64,000 bases of DNA, taken from positions 3,782,001 to 3,846,000 of the forward strand of contig NZ_CP094970.1 of assembly GCF_025790165.1 (NCBI RefSeq), given 5' to 3'. A program made the position numbers and the translations under genes. This stretch comes from Solicola gregarius (lineage in GTDB: Bacteria; Actinomycetota; Actinomycetes; Propionibacteriales; Nocardioidaceae). Below, piece after piece: positions 8,577-16,321 of the stretch. Within the stretch, counting starts at the first letter, position 1. Each line of letters starts with the position of its first letter. A model generated the notes under the pieces. The model saw only the letters and a list, made by a program, of their open reading frames with translations. It did no database searches and had not been told where the DNA came from.

Positions 8577-11394
8577 TCAGGTAAGAGCATCGCCGGCGGG
8601 CGCGTCGAGGCCGGCCAGTAGGCGGCGAAGATCGTCGCGTTGACCGGACGCCGGTGTCAACACGACGGGGACCGAGTCCTGACCCAGTTCGTCGAGCAGG
8701 TCGAGGGCAGTGGTCCAGTCGGTACGGGCAGCATCGATATCTCCCAACTCGCGGGCTGCGGCCCCGCGAAGCTGGAGCGTGACGACCTGCAATGCGAGAT
8801 TTCCGTACGCAGTGCAGAGTCGAACGGCCTCGCCGAGTGTCTCGATCGCCTCGCTCCACCGTGAGTCTGCGGACTGGGCCTCGCCGAGCGTGATGTAGCA
8901 CGCGGCGAGATCCTCCTTGAGGTTGTCTTCGTCGTCGGACGCTGCCGCCACGGCACGTAACGCCGCGTCCTTCGCTTCCTGTATTCGTCCGGACTCGAGA
9001 TAGCCGGTCGCGAGGTTGTTCAATCCCGTCGCCAAGACTCGCTTGTTCGCGCCACGGTCTTCCCGGGTCGCCTCGGTCAGCGTTTCGATGGCTTCGTCGA
9101 CGCGACCGAGCGTCGCGTAAGTGGCGCCGATCGCGATCTCCGATCCGAGCACGCCGTCCGCGTGCTCGAGTTGTGCGAACAACGCCCGCGCCTCCTCGTA
9201 GGCCGACAGGGCTGCCCCCTCGTCGCCGAGATGGGAGAGAAAGTGCCCGAGCTGGTGTCGGCACACGGCCTCGACGAGCCGATCGCCTTCGAGCCGGGCG
9301 CATTCGGCAGCGAGGGTGAGCAGCTCGACGGCCTCGCGCGTCGCTCCGATCTGTTTGAGGAACCGCGCGAGCGAGGGCGTCAGACGGGCGACGGCATCGT
9401 TGTCGCCGCTTTGGGCAGCGTCGACCAGTAACGATCTGAGGCAGCGTCGGTGTGCGAGGAGCCAGTCGGTGGCGCGCTCGGGCGAGTCGAACCGTGCCGG
9501 ACTCGTGCCCCGTGCCGGGTCTGCCACGGCGTACGCGATCCACGACGTCGCCCGGGTGCCGATCGCGTTGCGGACCGAGTGGAGGTACCAGCTACGCAGC
9601 CGGCCAAGCGCATCGGCACTCTCATCGGGTTTGGCGGCAGCGAGCTCGGCGGCGTAGGCGTGCGACAGGTCGTGCACCTCGTACCAGCCCAGCGAGATCT
9701 CGCGCAGGAGGTGCCGGTCGGTGAGGCGGTCGAGGAGTCGCTCGGCGGTGCGGTCGTCGGCGCCGGCAAGGGCGGCGGCGGCTCCGGTGGCGATTCGCGA
9801 GTGCGGGTGCCGACCGAGGATCCGGAACATCCGGGCGGTGTCGTCGTCCAACGCCTCGTACGACCAGGAGAAGACCGCGCGTACGTCGGTGAGAGGGGTC
9901 GTCGGCCCAACCCGTCAGTGTGCCGAGCCGTTCGTGCTCGTTGCGGAGTCGTTCGTTGACCTCGGCGATGCGGTGGTGCCCGTCGCGCCCGGCGCGTTCG
10001 GCGGCGACCGTGAGCGCGACGGGAAGGTGTCCGCACAGGTCGGCGAGCTCGGCGAGCTCGGCGAGCTCGGTCGTGGAGCTGTCGGCTCGGATGCCGAAGC
10101 GATCGGCGAGCAGGACGACCGCGTCGTCCGTCGGCATCGGGTCCACGGCGATTCGCTGTGCGCCATCACGGGAGACCAGCCCGCGTAGCTGGCTGCGGCT
10201 CGTTACCAAGGTGGTGGTCGAGCCGCCCGCCAGCAGTGGGCGTACCTGGCTTGCTTCGCGGGCGTTGTCGAGGAGCAGCAGTGCCTGCCTGTTGCTGAGC
10301 TCGGTGCGCAGCAATGCGCTTCGGCTCTCGGTGTCGGCGGGGATCCGGTTGCCGGGTACGCCCATGCCGCGCAGGAGCGCATCGAGGGCGTCGAGCGGAT
10401 CGACGGGCTCGCCCGGCCCGTATCCGCGTAGGTCCACGAACAGCTGACCGTCGGGGAAGTGGCCGTGGTTGCGGGACGCCCACTGCACGGCCAGTGCCGT
10501 CTTGCCGACCCCGCCCGGGCCGTGCAGGGCGACCAGGGACGAATCCGTCGCCGCCGAGTCCAGTGCAATCAGCTGGTCGGACCGCCCGGTGAATCCGCCG
10601 ATCGCCGGGGGGAGCTGGCGCGGAGTCGCTGTCGTGGGGGTGGCCGCCGAGTCCTCGATCCGGGGCGGCTCCTTGGTCAACAGCTGCTGGTGTACGCGTT
10701 GGAGTTCGGGGGACGGGTCGACGCCGAGTTCGTCGGCGAGTCGGGTTCGGAGGTCCTCGTAGCGTTCGAGTGCTTCGGCGGTGCGTCCGGCGTCGTCGAG
10801 TGCGGTCAGGAGCCGCATCCACAGGGTCTCGCGGAGGGGATGGCGTTCGATCAGGTTGCGCAGCATCGGCAGGTGTGCGGTCGCGTTGCCGTCGGACAGG
10901 TCGAGGTCGATGCGGCGTTCGACCGCCTGGAGGTGGCGTTCGGTCAGCTCGGGTACGAGCTGTTGCTCGATCCATTCCGACGGCGCCCCGCCGAACGGGT
11001 CGCCGTGCCAGAGGGCGAGTGCCTGATCGAGCCGGGCGCTCTCGGTGTCGGGGTCATCGGCCTCGGACGACTCCGTGACGAGACGCTCGAACTGCAGCAG
11101 GTCGACGGCGTCGGCAGGTATGTCGAGGCGGTAGCCGGTCTCCTCGGTGGCCACCCGCTCGGCACCGACGACGCGGCGAAGCCGGCCGACGTAGGTCTGC
11201 AGGCTGCCGCGTACCCGCTCGGGCGGATCGTCGCCCCAGACCCCGCGAGAAAGGGTGTCGACCGGCACCGACCGACCGGCGGACAACGCGAGCATCACCA
11301 ACAGCGCACGAACCCGACGTCCCGGAATCGCCACGGGCTCGCCGTCGCGCAGGACCTCGATCGTGCCACTCAACCGGATTCCGACGTCCGCCAC
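8577..11394 (-). pseudogene. AfsR/SARP-type regulator (copy 2), interrupted by a frameshift
   Basis: The first frame (ATG at 11394, MADVGIRLSGTIEVLRDGE) encodes the winged helix, BTAD and NB-ARC parts (P-loop GPGGVGKTALAVQWAS) up to GWADDP near residue 499. The rest, starting SWSYEALDDDTARMFRILGR, continues in another frame to a stop at 8577 and matches the TPR half of copy 1. One surplus base in the four-G run at 9895-9898 (plus strand) accounts for the shift: removing it restores DDPLTDVRAVFSWSYE, parallel to copy 1. Without correction the first frame runs on only about 90 unrelated residues. It may be a real inactivated gene, a truncated but working activator, or a base-calling error. Several blocks are identical in DNA to copy 1. 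Confidence 0.78.
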
Positions 11395-11424
11395 AGCGCC
11401 TCCGACGACCCCTCGTGCCTGCCA

Positions 11425-11455
11425 ACCTTAGTGGTCTAGACGTCCAGTTCGTCAA
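11425..11455 (-). promoter_or_regulatory. Candidate promoter of AfsR-like copy 2
   Basis: TTGACG (11455-11450) and TAAGGT (11430-11425) on the minus strand, 19 bases apart, match the arrangement in front of copy 1. The -35 element lies inside the last codons of the upstream AAA+ ATPase gene, so the regulator could also be read from that transcript. Confidence 0.55.
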
Positions 11456-12917
11456 TGGACAGCGCACTGGAATACCCGTCGCGCGGGCCGCGAGCTTCGC
11501 CGTCCGCGTCGCCCCAGCCGTCGTCATCGTCATCGCCGTCGCCGGCGAACTGCTTCGGGCCGGAGGCGAGCAGGCTCCGGGTGAGCGACTCGCGGTCGGA
11601 GAGCAGCTCGTCGAGCGCGTCTGACAGGTGTACGTCGCAGGGCTCGGCGTCGACGATGGCCGCGTCGAGCACCGCGCGGCGGATGAGCTCCTTCGCGAAC
11701 GACGCCGTGACATCCTCGGCGCGCTCGGCCGCCGCACCGAGCGCCTCCGCGCTGAACGCCAACCCCTCGGCGTACAACGCGAACAATTCCCGGCGCGCCC
11801 GCTCGTCGGGCAGCGGGATCTCGACCGCGAGGTCGACCCGCCCCGGACGCTGGGCGAGAGCACGCTCGAGGAGGTCGACGCGGTTGGTGGTCAGCAGGAA
11901 CGTCACATCGGCGTCGCCGTCGAGCCCGTCCAACGCCTCGAGCACCTCGAACAGCGTGGTCTCGGGACCGTCGTCGAGGTCGCGGTCCTGCGCGATCAGA
12001 TCGCAGTCCTCGAGCACGATGATCGCCGGCTGCATCGCCCGCGCGATCCTGGTCGCCTCGCCGATCAGCGCCAAGGATCCGCCGGCAAGCATGATCGCCG
12101 TCGTGCCGTCCGTGCGGGTCAGGAGGTGGCGCACCGTATGTGTCTTGCCGGTGCCGGGCGGCCCGTACAGGAGGATGCCGCGCTTGAGGTGCTGTCCGGC
12201 GGCGAGCATGCGGTCGCGATGGTCGCCGAGCTGTACGACGTGGCGTGCCAGCCGTTCGAGGGTGCCGTCGGGCAGGATCACGTCTGCCGCCGCGATGTCG
12301 GGACGTCGGTGGAACGTGATGCCGCCGAGGGTCGCCTCGTACTCGTCGCCGGTGAACGTCATCAGCTGCCCGCGCAGCACGCTTCGCTCGATCATCCGGC
12401 GGCGGACGTCCTGTAGCAGCCGGGTCACGACCTCGCGGTCCGCCGCGACCACCTCGAGGGTTGCCGTGTCCGCTCCCCACTCGCGGGCGGCGTCTCGCTG
12501 CAGGATCGCGACGCGCGCACCGTCGTACGTGAACAGGTGGATTCCGCGGGCGACGACCTGACGTTCGGCGTCCGGCCCGGTCGGCAGGCTCACGTAGTCG
12601 ACCGCACCGAGGTCCAACCGGCCGATGCCGCCGCGCAGGATCGTCGCGAACGACGCCTCCGGCAGGTCCGGCGGACCGGCGAGGCCGATCACGTCGTGAC
12701 CGTCGGCGGCGATCGCTGCGATCGCGAGATCGGCGTCGACCAACCGCGGTCGCGAGAGCGACTCCTTGACGACGGGGAGCTCGCGGGCGTCGTGGCCGAG
12801 GTGGTCACTGATGCGCTCGGTCAGCGGCGAGACGCGTGGCTCACGGCCGTCGAAGTCTCGTACGACCTGGTCGAGGAATCGTTTGTAGGTGGCGATGAAG
12901 TCGTTGGTGTCGGTCAC
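11436..12917 (-). CDS. AAA+ ATPase (SpoVK/Cdc48-like single AAA domain)
   Basis: 493 residues. The N-terminal 190 residues have no recognisable family signature. A classical AAA module follows: Walker A GPPGTGKT at about 252-259, Walker B AIIVLEDCDLIAQ, sensor 1 FLLTTNRVDLLE, arginine finger region ALAQRPGRVDLAVEIPLPD, and a helical lid. The C-terminal tail is acidic (GDDDDDGWGDADGE). Proteins like this remodel or unfold partners; the substrate is unknown. The gene lies immediately upstream of the two AfsR-like STAND regulators in the same direction, with the promoter of copy 2 inside its 3' end, so a shared regulon is possible but unproven. Confidence 0.88.
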   Translation of the reverse strand: MTDTNDFIATYKRFLDQVVRDFDGREPRVSPLTERISDHLGHDARELPVVKESLSRPRLVDADLAIAAIAADGHDVIGLAGPPDLPEASFATILRGGIGRLDLGAVDYVSLPTGPDAERQVVARGIHLFTYDGARVAILQRDAAREWGADTATLEVVAADREVVTRLLQDVRRRMIERSVLRGQLMTFTGDEYEATLGGITFHRRPDIAAADVILPDGTLERLARHVVQLGDHRDRMLAAGQHLKRGILLYGPPGTGKTHTVRHLLTRTDGTTAIMLAGGSLALIGEATRIARAMQPAIIVLEDCDLIAQDRDLDDGPETTLFEVLEALDGLDGDADVTFLLTTNRVDLLERALAQRPGRVDLAVEIPLPDERARRELFALYAEGLAFSAEALGAAAERAEDVTASFAKELIRRAVLDAAIVDAEPCDVHLSDALDELLSDRESLTRSLLASGPKQFAGDGDDDDDGWGDADGEARGPRDGYSSALSIDELDV

Positions 12918-13054
12918 GGGCCAACCCTGCCAGGCGGGTGCCGATCGGTCGCGCGGATTTCACGCGCAGGAGGTTCGGGCTTCCCTCGCAGGCGGGAGGG
13001 CGGGCGGGCCCGGTGGCCCGAGGCTGGTGGTAGTCAACCGGACGAGGAGACCAG

Positions 13055-13588
13055 ATGACGACCACCGCCCCGCCCCGGCAGCGGCCGCGTACCACCGGCC
13101 GGCCTGTTCCACGCTGGGCAGTGATCGCCGCGCACGTCGCTGCACTCACGCCCGTGCTGTCGTCGCTGTGGCGGCTGCCGCTGATGTTCGGTATCGCGAT
13201 GGGCATGGACGACGCGTTCATGGACGACATGATGAGCCACCCGCTCTGGGCGCGGGCGGCATACCTGGTCGGCCTCGGCATGCTGTCGGACGGGCTGGCG
13301 TTTCTGACGATTGGTCTCGTCCGCCCGTGGGGCGAGGTGTTTCCCCGCTGGGTGCCGGTCCTGTGCGGGCGGCGGATTCCCGTACTCGCGGTGGTCGTGC
13401 CCGCGGTCATCGGCGGCCTCGCCGCGACGATGGTGTTCACGGTCGCGGGACCGCTGGGCTGGCCGGGCAACTTCGACGGCGTCGACGGCTGGACCGTCAT
13501 GATGACCGCGTGCTATGCGCCGTTGGTGTTGTGGGGACCGCTGGTTCTCGCAGTCACCTTCTCGTATTGGCGTCGGCGCCGCGCCTGA
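13055..13588 (+). CDS. Four-helix integral membrane protein of unknown function
   Basis: 177 residues with a basic N-terminal tail (TTTAPPRQRPRTTGRPVPR), then hydrophobic helices at about 22-45, 68-92, 105-128 and 150-172, and a basic end (YWRRRRA). The loop between helices 1 and 2 is rich in Met and Asp (MGMDDAFMDDMMS). No family was recognised. A GAGGAGA ribosome-binding site precedes the ATG. It is divergent from the AAA+ ATPase gene and is followed by a very strong hairpin at 13594-13669, so it is probably a single-gene unit. Confidence 0.75.
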   Translation: MTTTAPPRQRPRTTGRPVPRWAVIAAHVAALTPVLSSLWRLPLMFGIAMGMDDAFMDDMMSHPLWARAAYLVGLGMLSDGLAFLTIGLVRPWGEVFPRWVPVLCGRRIPVLAVVVPAVIGGLAATMVFTVAGPLGWPGNFDGVDGWTVMMTACYAPLVLWGPLVLAVTFSYWRRRRA

Positions 13589-13593
13589 GCCAC

Positions 13594-13669
13594 CCCGCCC
13601 CGTGAGCGTGACGTTTCAGCCCTGCCGGATCGAACCGGCAGGGCTGAAACGTCACGCTCACGGGGCGGG
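13594..13669. terminator. Perfect 35-bp inverted repeat (bidirectional hairpin)
   Basis: Arms 13594-13628 and 13635-13669 are exact reverse complements around the six-base loop ATCGAA. It sits five bases after the stop of the membrane-protein gene. It could terminate transcription in either direction, but no T-run follows. The core GCCGGATCGAACCGGC recurs at 25764-25816, so it belongs to a dispersed palindrome family. Confidence 0.8.
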
Positions 13670-13750
13670 ATTCTTCGAAAAGTCGCGTCATAGCGGTCAC
13701 CAGCCCGCGTCTCACCGGTGAATCGACCATCTCGGATGAGGAGGCGCCCG

Positions 13751-13888
13751 ATGCGCACCATGACGCGCAGCACCGCTCAGCTCGACCCGAACACTCAGTT
13801 CGATGTGAACGACAAGCTCTCGTACCTGCTGATCGGCGGCGGGGCGCTGACCCTGGTCCTCGCCGTCGTTGCGGCGATCACGGTCTAG
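13751..13888 (+). CDS. Small single-pass membrane protein (45 residues)
   Basis: ATG at 13751 has an ideal GAGGAGG at 13738-13744, six bases upstream. The 45-residue product is MRTMTRSTAQLDPNTQFDVN followed by a short linker and one hydrophobic helix (LLIGGGALTLVLAVVAAITV) at the very C-terminus. It lies between two strong transcription signals and has its own ribosome-binding site. No family is recognised. The combination of an ideal ribosome-binding site and a coherent tail anchor supports a real gene. Confidence 0.62.
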   Translation: MRTMTRSTAQLDPNTQFDVNDKLSYLLIGGGALTLVLAVVAAITV

Positions 13889-13989
13889 GACACCGGAGGG
13901 TCCGACGTACGGTCCGTGAGCCGACTCGGGTGTTCACGGCCCGTACGCCGACCCTCATGCCCACGGCGGGGAACCGGAGAGCGGCTGAG

Positions 13990-14002
13990 TACGCTCTCCT
14001 CG
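13990..14002 (+). promoter_or_regulatory. Candidate leaderless -10 element of the YrdB-like gene
   Basis: TACGCT at 13990-13995 ends six bases before GTG 14002. The arrangement equals those in front of thyA, dapA, ftsK and the M28 peptidase gene. Confidence 0.42.
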
Positions 14003-14370
14003 TGCCAGACCCACAGGTGCCGCCGATCGGCGTGTCCGCGCTCATCCGATTCGCCGGGGAGATCGGAATGCTCGCGGCGCTCGCGTACGTCGGTGCCGTC
14101 CTGGCGGACGGCGTCCTGGCGGTCGCGTCGGCGGTCGTCCTGCCGGTTGCCGCTGCAACGGCGTGGGGTGCGTTCGTCGGCCCGCGCGCGAACCGGCGAT
14201 GGCCGGATCCGGCCCGGCTGCTGCTCGAGCTCGTGCTGTTCGGCGCAGCGTGCGCCGGGCTCGTCGTGTCCGGAGCCTGGCCCTGGGCGGTGGCGCTCGC
14301 CGTGGCGTACGCCTTGGGCCTCCCGCACAGGCGGGCCGAGGCGAAAGGTCACAACAGCAGGGCGAGCTGA
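14002..14370 (+). CDS. YrdB/DUF2568 family membrane protein
   Basis: About 122 residues from GTG 14002: a short N-terminus (PDPQVPPIGVS) and four hydrophobic helices including FAGEIGMLAALAYVGAVLAD and PWAVALAVAYALGL, plus the family-like GAFVGPRANRR loop. The frame is open back to 13930, but the upstream part (TARTPTLMPTAGNRR) is not membrane-like and the homologous family starts close to the first helix, so GTG 14002 is chosen. Its 3' end overlaps the 3' end of the convergent thioesterase gene by 22 bases. The function of the family is unknown. Confidence 0.78.
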   Translation: MPDPQVPPIGVSALIRFAGEIGMLAALAYVGAVLADGVLAVASAVVLPVAAATAWGAFVGPRANRRWPDPARLLLELVLFGAACAGLVVSGAWPWAVALAVAYALGLPHRRAEAKGHNSRAS

Positions 14371-15140
14371 TGCGACTCGGCGACGAGCGTGCCCGCTTCG
14401 TCCCAGAGCTCGAAGTTCTCGTCGTGGTAGCCGTCGCGTACGAATCGGGTCGAGTGCCGGCACGCGAGCCATCCGGGTGCAGGCGTCGCGTGGATGTACA
14501 CCGTGAGCTGGACCGTTGCCGGGTTGAGCTCGCCGATCTCGAGTACGGCCGGCGCATACCCGTCGACCATGAAGGAGAGCGCGTACGGGTCGATTGCCCG
14601 GCCGCCCTCCAGCCGCATCCAGAACTCGCCCGACGGAGCGCCCGACGGCTTGCCGAGCGCCCAGCCCGGTGGAGACGCGAGCCGGTACTCCGAGCGCTGC
14701 AGGATGCTCATTCCTGCGAAGACGCTGGACGCGTCGGGGTCGAAGCACTCCTCGACAGGTGGCAGCGACGGAGGCTCGACGAACGTCTCGGATCGGCCCG
14801 CAGCCCGGTCGCGGTCGACGAAGCTTCCCACGAGATGCGCGATCGGTACGCCGTTCTGCTCGAGCGTCGCCTGCCCCGTCGCGACCGACCTGCCGGCGCG
14901 CAGCGTCGACGTGCGGATCTGCGCCTCGCCCGGTGCGCCGGGCTTCAGGAACGACACCGAACAGGTCAACGGATCTGATTGCGGCATCGTCGCGCCGAGC
15001 GTACGCAGCAGCAGGGCGGTGAGATAGCCGCCGTTGGGCGTCTTGTTCGCGGTGGTCCACCGGTCGGTGACCTCTGCGCGGAACAGGCCGGGTTCGACCG
15101 GCTCGGCGGTCGTGTCGACGTCGAAGGGATGCTCGCTCAC
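14349..15140 (-). CDS. TesB-like acyl-CoA thioesterase (double hot-dog)
   Basis: 263 residues with two hot-dog halves: an N-terminal one (RWTTANKTPNGGYLTALLLR, then VSFLKPGAPGEAQIRTSTLR) and a C-terminal one (AVLEIGELNPATVQLTVYIH, then STRFVRDGYHDENFELWDEA). This is the thioesterase-like superfamily (4HBT_3), which hydrolyses acyl-CoA esters; many actinobacteria carry several such genes of unknown chain preference. It is convergent with, and overlaps, the YrdB-like gene. A hairpin 39-96 bases upstream separates it from the flavin-enzyme gene read in the same direction. Confidence 0.86.
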   Translation of the reverse strand: MSEHPFDVDTTAEPVEPGLFRAEVTDRWTTANKTPNGGYLTALLLRTLGATMPQSDPLTCSVSFLKPGAPGEAQIRTSTLRAGRSVATGQATLEQNGVPIAHLVGSFVDRDRAAGRSETFVEPPSLPPVEECFDPDASSVFAGMSILQRSEYRLASPPGWALGKPSGAPSGEFWMRLEGGRAIDPYALSFMVDGYAPAVLEIGELNPATVQLTVYIHATPAPGWLACRHSTRFVRDGYHDENFELWDEAGTLVAESHQLALLL

Positions 15141-15178
15141 CGGACCATCCTGTACGAGCCGCGCAATCTGTCAGCACG

Positions 15179-15236
15179 CGCCCCTGACCGTGTCGATCCC
15201 CTCGCAGAGGCGAGAGGAGCAGCACGGTCAGGGGCG
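15179..15236 (-). terminator. Hairpin after the flavin-dependent oxidase-like gene
   Basis: Fourteen-base arms CGCCCCTGACCGTG (15179-15192) and its complement (15223-15236) flank a 30-base loop. The repeat covers the stop codon at 15228, so it would form at the end of the minus-strand transcript and insulate the downstream thioesterase gene. Confidence 0.6.
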
Positions 15237-15761
15237 ATACCGGGTCTGGCTGAACCGCTCGCCGCGCCCGAACGCGAGGATCTTCGACGGCCGTACGCCG
15301 AACACCGGCACCGACCCGCTCTCGACGTTGGGTGCGCTGCCGTCGGGTCGGTGCCGGAACCCGTCATCGTCGACGTCGTAGGGCCAGTCCAGCTCCGCCG
15401 CCCACATCTCGGCGAGGCGCGTCAGCCTCGCCCGATCGGTGACTCGTTCGGCCCGGCCCTCCACGACCAGGTCGAGGCCGTGGCGATACGCGTTGTTTCC
15501 CGTGGTGAGCACGCAGTGCGGGTTGCGTACGAGGTTGCGTCCCTTCTGCTCCTCGAGCCCGGTGGTGAAGTGCAGCGCGCCATCGAGCCACCTGGCCGGA
15601 AGTGGCGTCACGTGGGGGCTGCCGTTGGCCCGCACGGTCGAGATCCAGAAGATCTCGGCCCGCCGAAGGGCGTCCACGACGTCCGCCCACGGCGTCGCCG
15701 TGGCACCTGGGCTGCTGAAGTCGGGATGGAGCTCGGGGGTGAGTTCTCTCGTGGTGTTCAT
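15228..15761 (-). CDS. Pyridoxamine 5'-phosphate oxidase family (split-barrel flavin-binding) protein
   Basis: 177 residues starting MNTTRELTPELHPDFSSPGA at 15761. The split-barrel core shows AEIFWISTVRANGSPHVTPL, LHFTTGLEEQKGRNLVRNPH and LDLVVEGRAERVTD, the standard FMN/F420-binding layout of the putative_PNPOx family, and the C-terminal KILAFGRGERFSQTRYRP. Such proteins use flavin or F420 for small-molecule redox; the substrate is not predictable. A frame open further upstream to 16046 overlaps the next gene's coding frame and is not membrane- or family-like, so it is ignored. The SRPBCC gene 50 bases upstream is probably co-transcribed. Confidence 0.87.
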   Translation of the reverse strand: MNTTRELTPELHPDFSSPGATATPWADVVDALRRAEIFWISTVRANGSPHVTPLPARWLDGALHFTTGLEEQKGRNLVRNPHCVLTTGNNAYRHGLDLVVEGRAERVTDRARLTRLAEMWAAELDWPYDVDDDGFRHRPDGSAPNVESGSVPVFGVRPSKILAFGRGERFSQTRYRP

Positions 15762-15811
15762 GAGGTACCTCGCGGGGTCGTGGGTCGTCGGTCGGTTGCG
15801 GGCTGTCGCCG

Positions 15812-16249
15812 TTACTCGTCGAACATCGAACGCCCCGTCGTGATCAGGTGTTTGAGGCTGTCGTTGATCACGCCGTCCCATCCCCGCGAGCAGGCGTTGA
15901 AACACTCCTTGGCCTCCGACAACCCTTCGTGGGTGAAGCGAAGGCGCGTGCCGTCGCCGTCGGGGGCGAGCTCGAACACGACCCGGGTGCCGTCCCACTC
16001 CGCGGGGTCGTCGACGAACGTCGTGCGGGACTCGAGGACGTCCCACACGACCCGCTGGCCGGGCACGACCTCGCCGACGCGGAAATGACTCATCAGGGCA
16101 CTGTCTCGGTAGACGAACTCGTCGCCCTCGTGTTCGGAGTCACCAGTCGTGCTCGGGCTCCAGTATCCGCGGACGTCCGCGATCGCGCGGACGACGTCGT
16201 CGACCGGCACGTCGACGGTGTACTCGGTGGTATAGCTGCCCTTCTGCAT
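15812..16249 (-). CDS. SRPBCC (AHSA1/START-like) domain protein
   Basis: 145 residues forming one helix-grip domain: first strand YTTEYTVDVPVDDVVRAIAD, GYWSPSTTGDSEHEGDEF, the central strand RVVWDVLESRTTFVDDPAEW and GTRLRFTHEGL before the long C-terminal helix CFNACSRGWDGVINDSLKHL. Members bind hydrophobic ligands and often sit next to ECF42-type sigma genes or ArsR regulators. Here the ECF42/YCII operon lies 72 bases upstream in the same orientation, and a flavin-dependent oxidase-like gene follows, so the four genes may be one regulon (inference). Confidence 0.87.
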   Translation of the reverse strand: MQKGSYTTEYTVDVPVDDVVRAIADVRGYWSPSTTGDSEHEGDEFVYRDSALMSHFRVGEVVPGQRVVWDVLESRTTFVDDPAEWDGTRVVFELAPDGDGTRLRFTHEGLSEAKECFNACSRGWDGVINDSLKHLITTGRSMFDE

Positions 16250-16321
16250 TGATCTGCCTTCCTGGTCGAAGTGTGTTGTCGCCCCACCGACGAACAGACT
16301 CGGCTCAGATCGACAGGTCGC

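Noticed and set aside
9895-9898. Programmed ribosomal frameshifting in AfsR-like copy 2
   Set aside because: No slippery heptamer or convincing downstream pseudoknot was seen, and the paralogue is read in a single frame.
15759-16046. N-terminal extension of the flavin-dependent protein to 16046
   Set aside because: It overlaps the SRPBCC gene in another frame and has an Arg/His-rich composition. The ATG at 15761 gives the normal family length.
16250-16321. A tRNA or small RNA gene in short gaps such as this
   Set aside because: No cloverleaf, anticodon stem or TPsiC-like consensus was recognised in this or other gaps.
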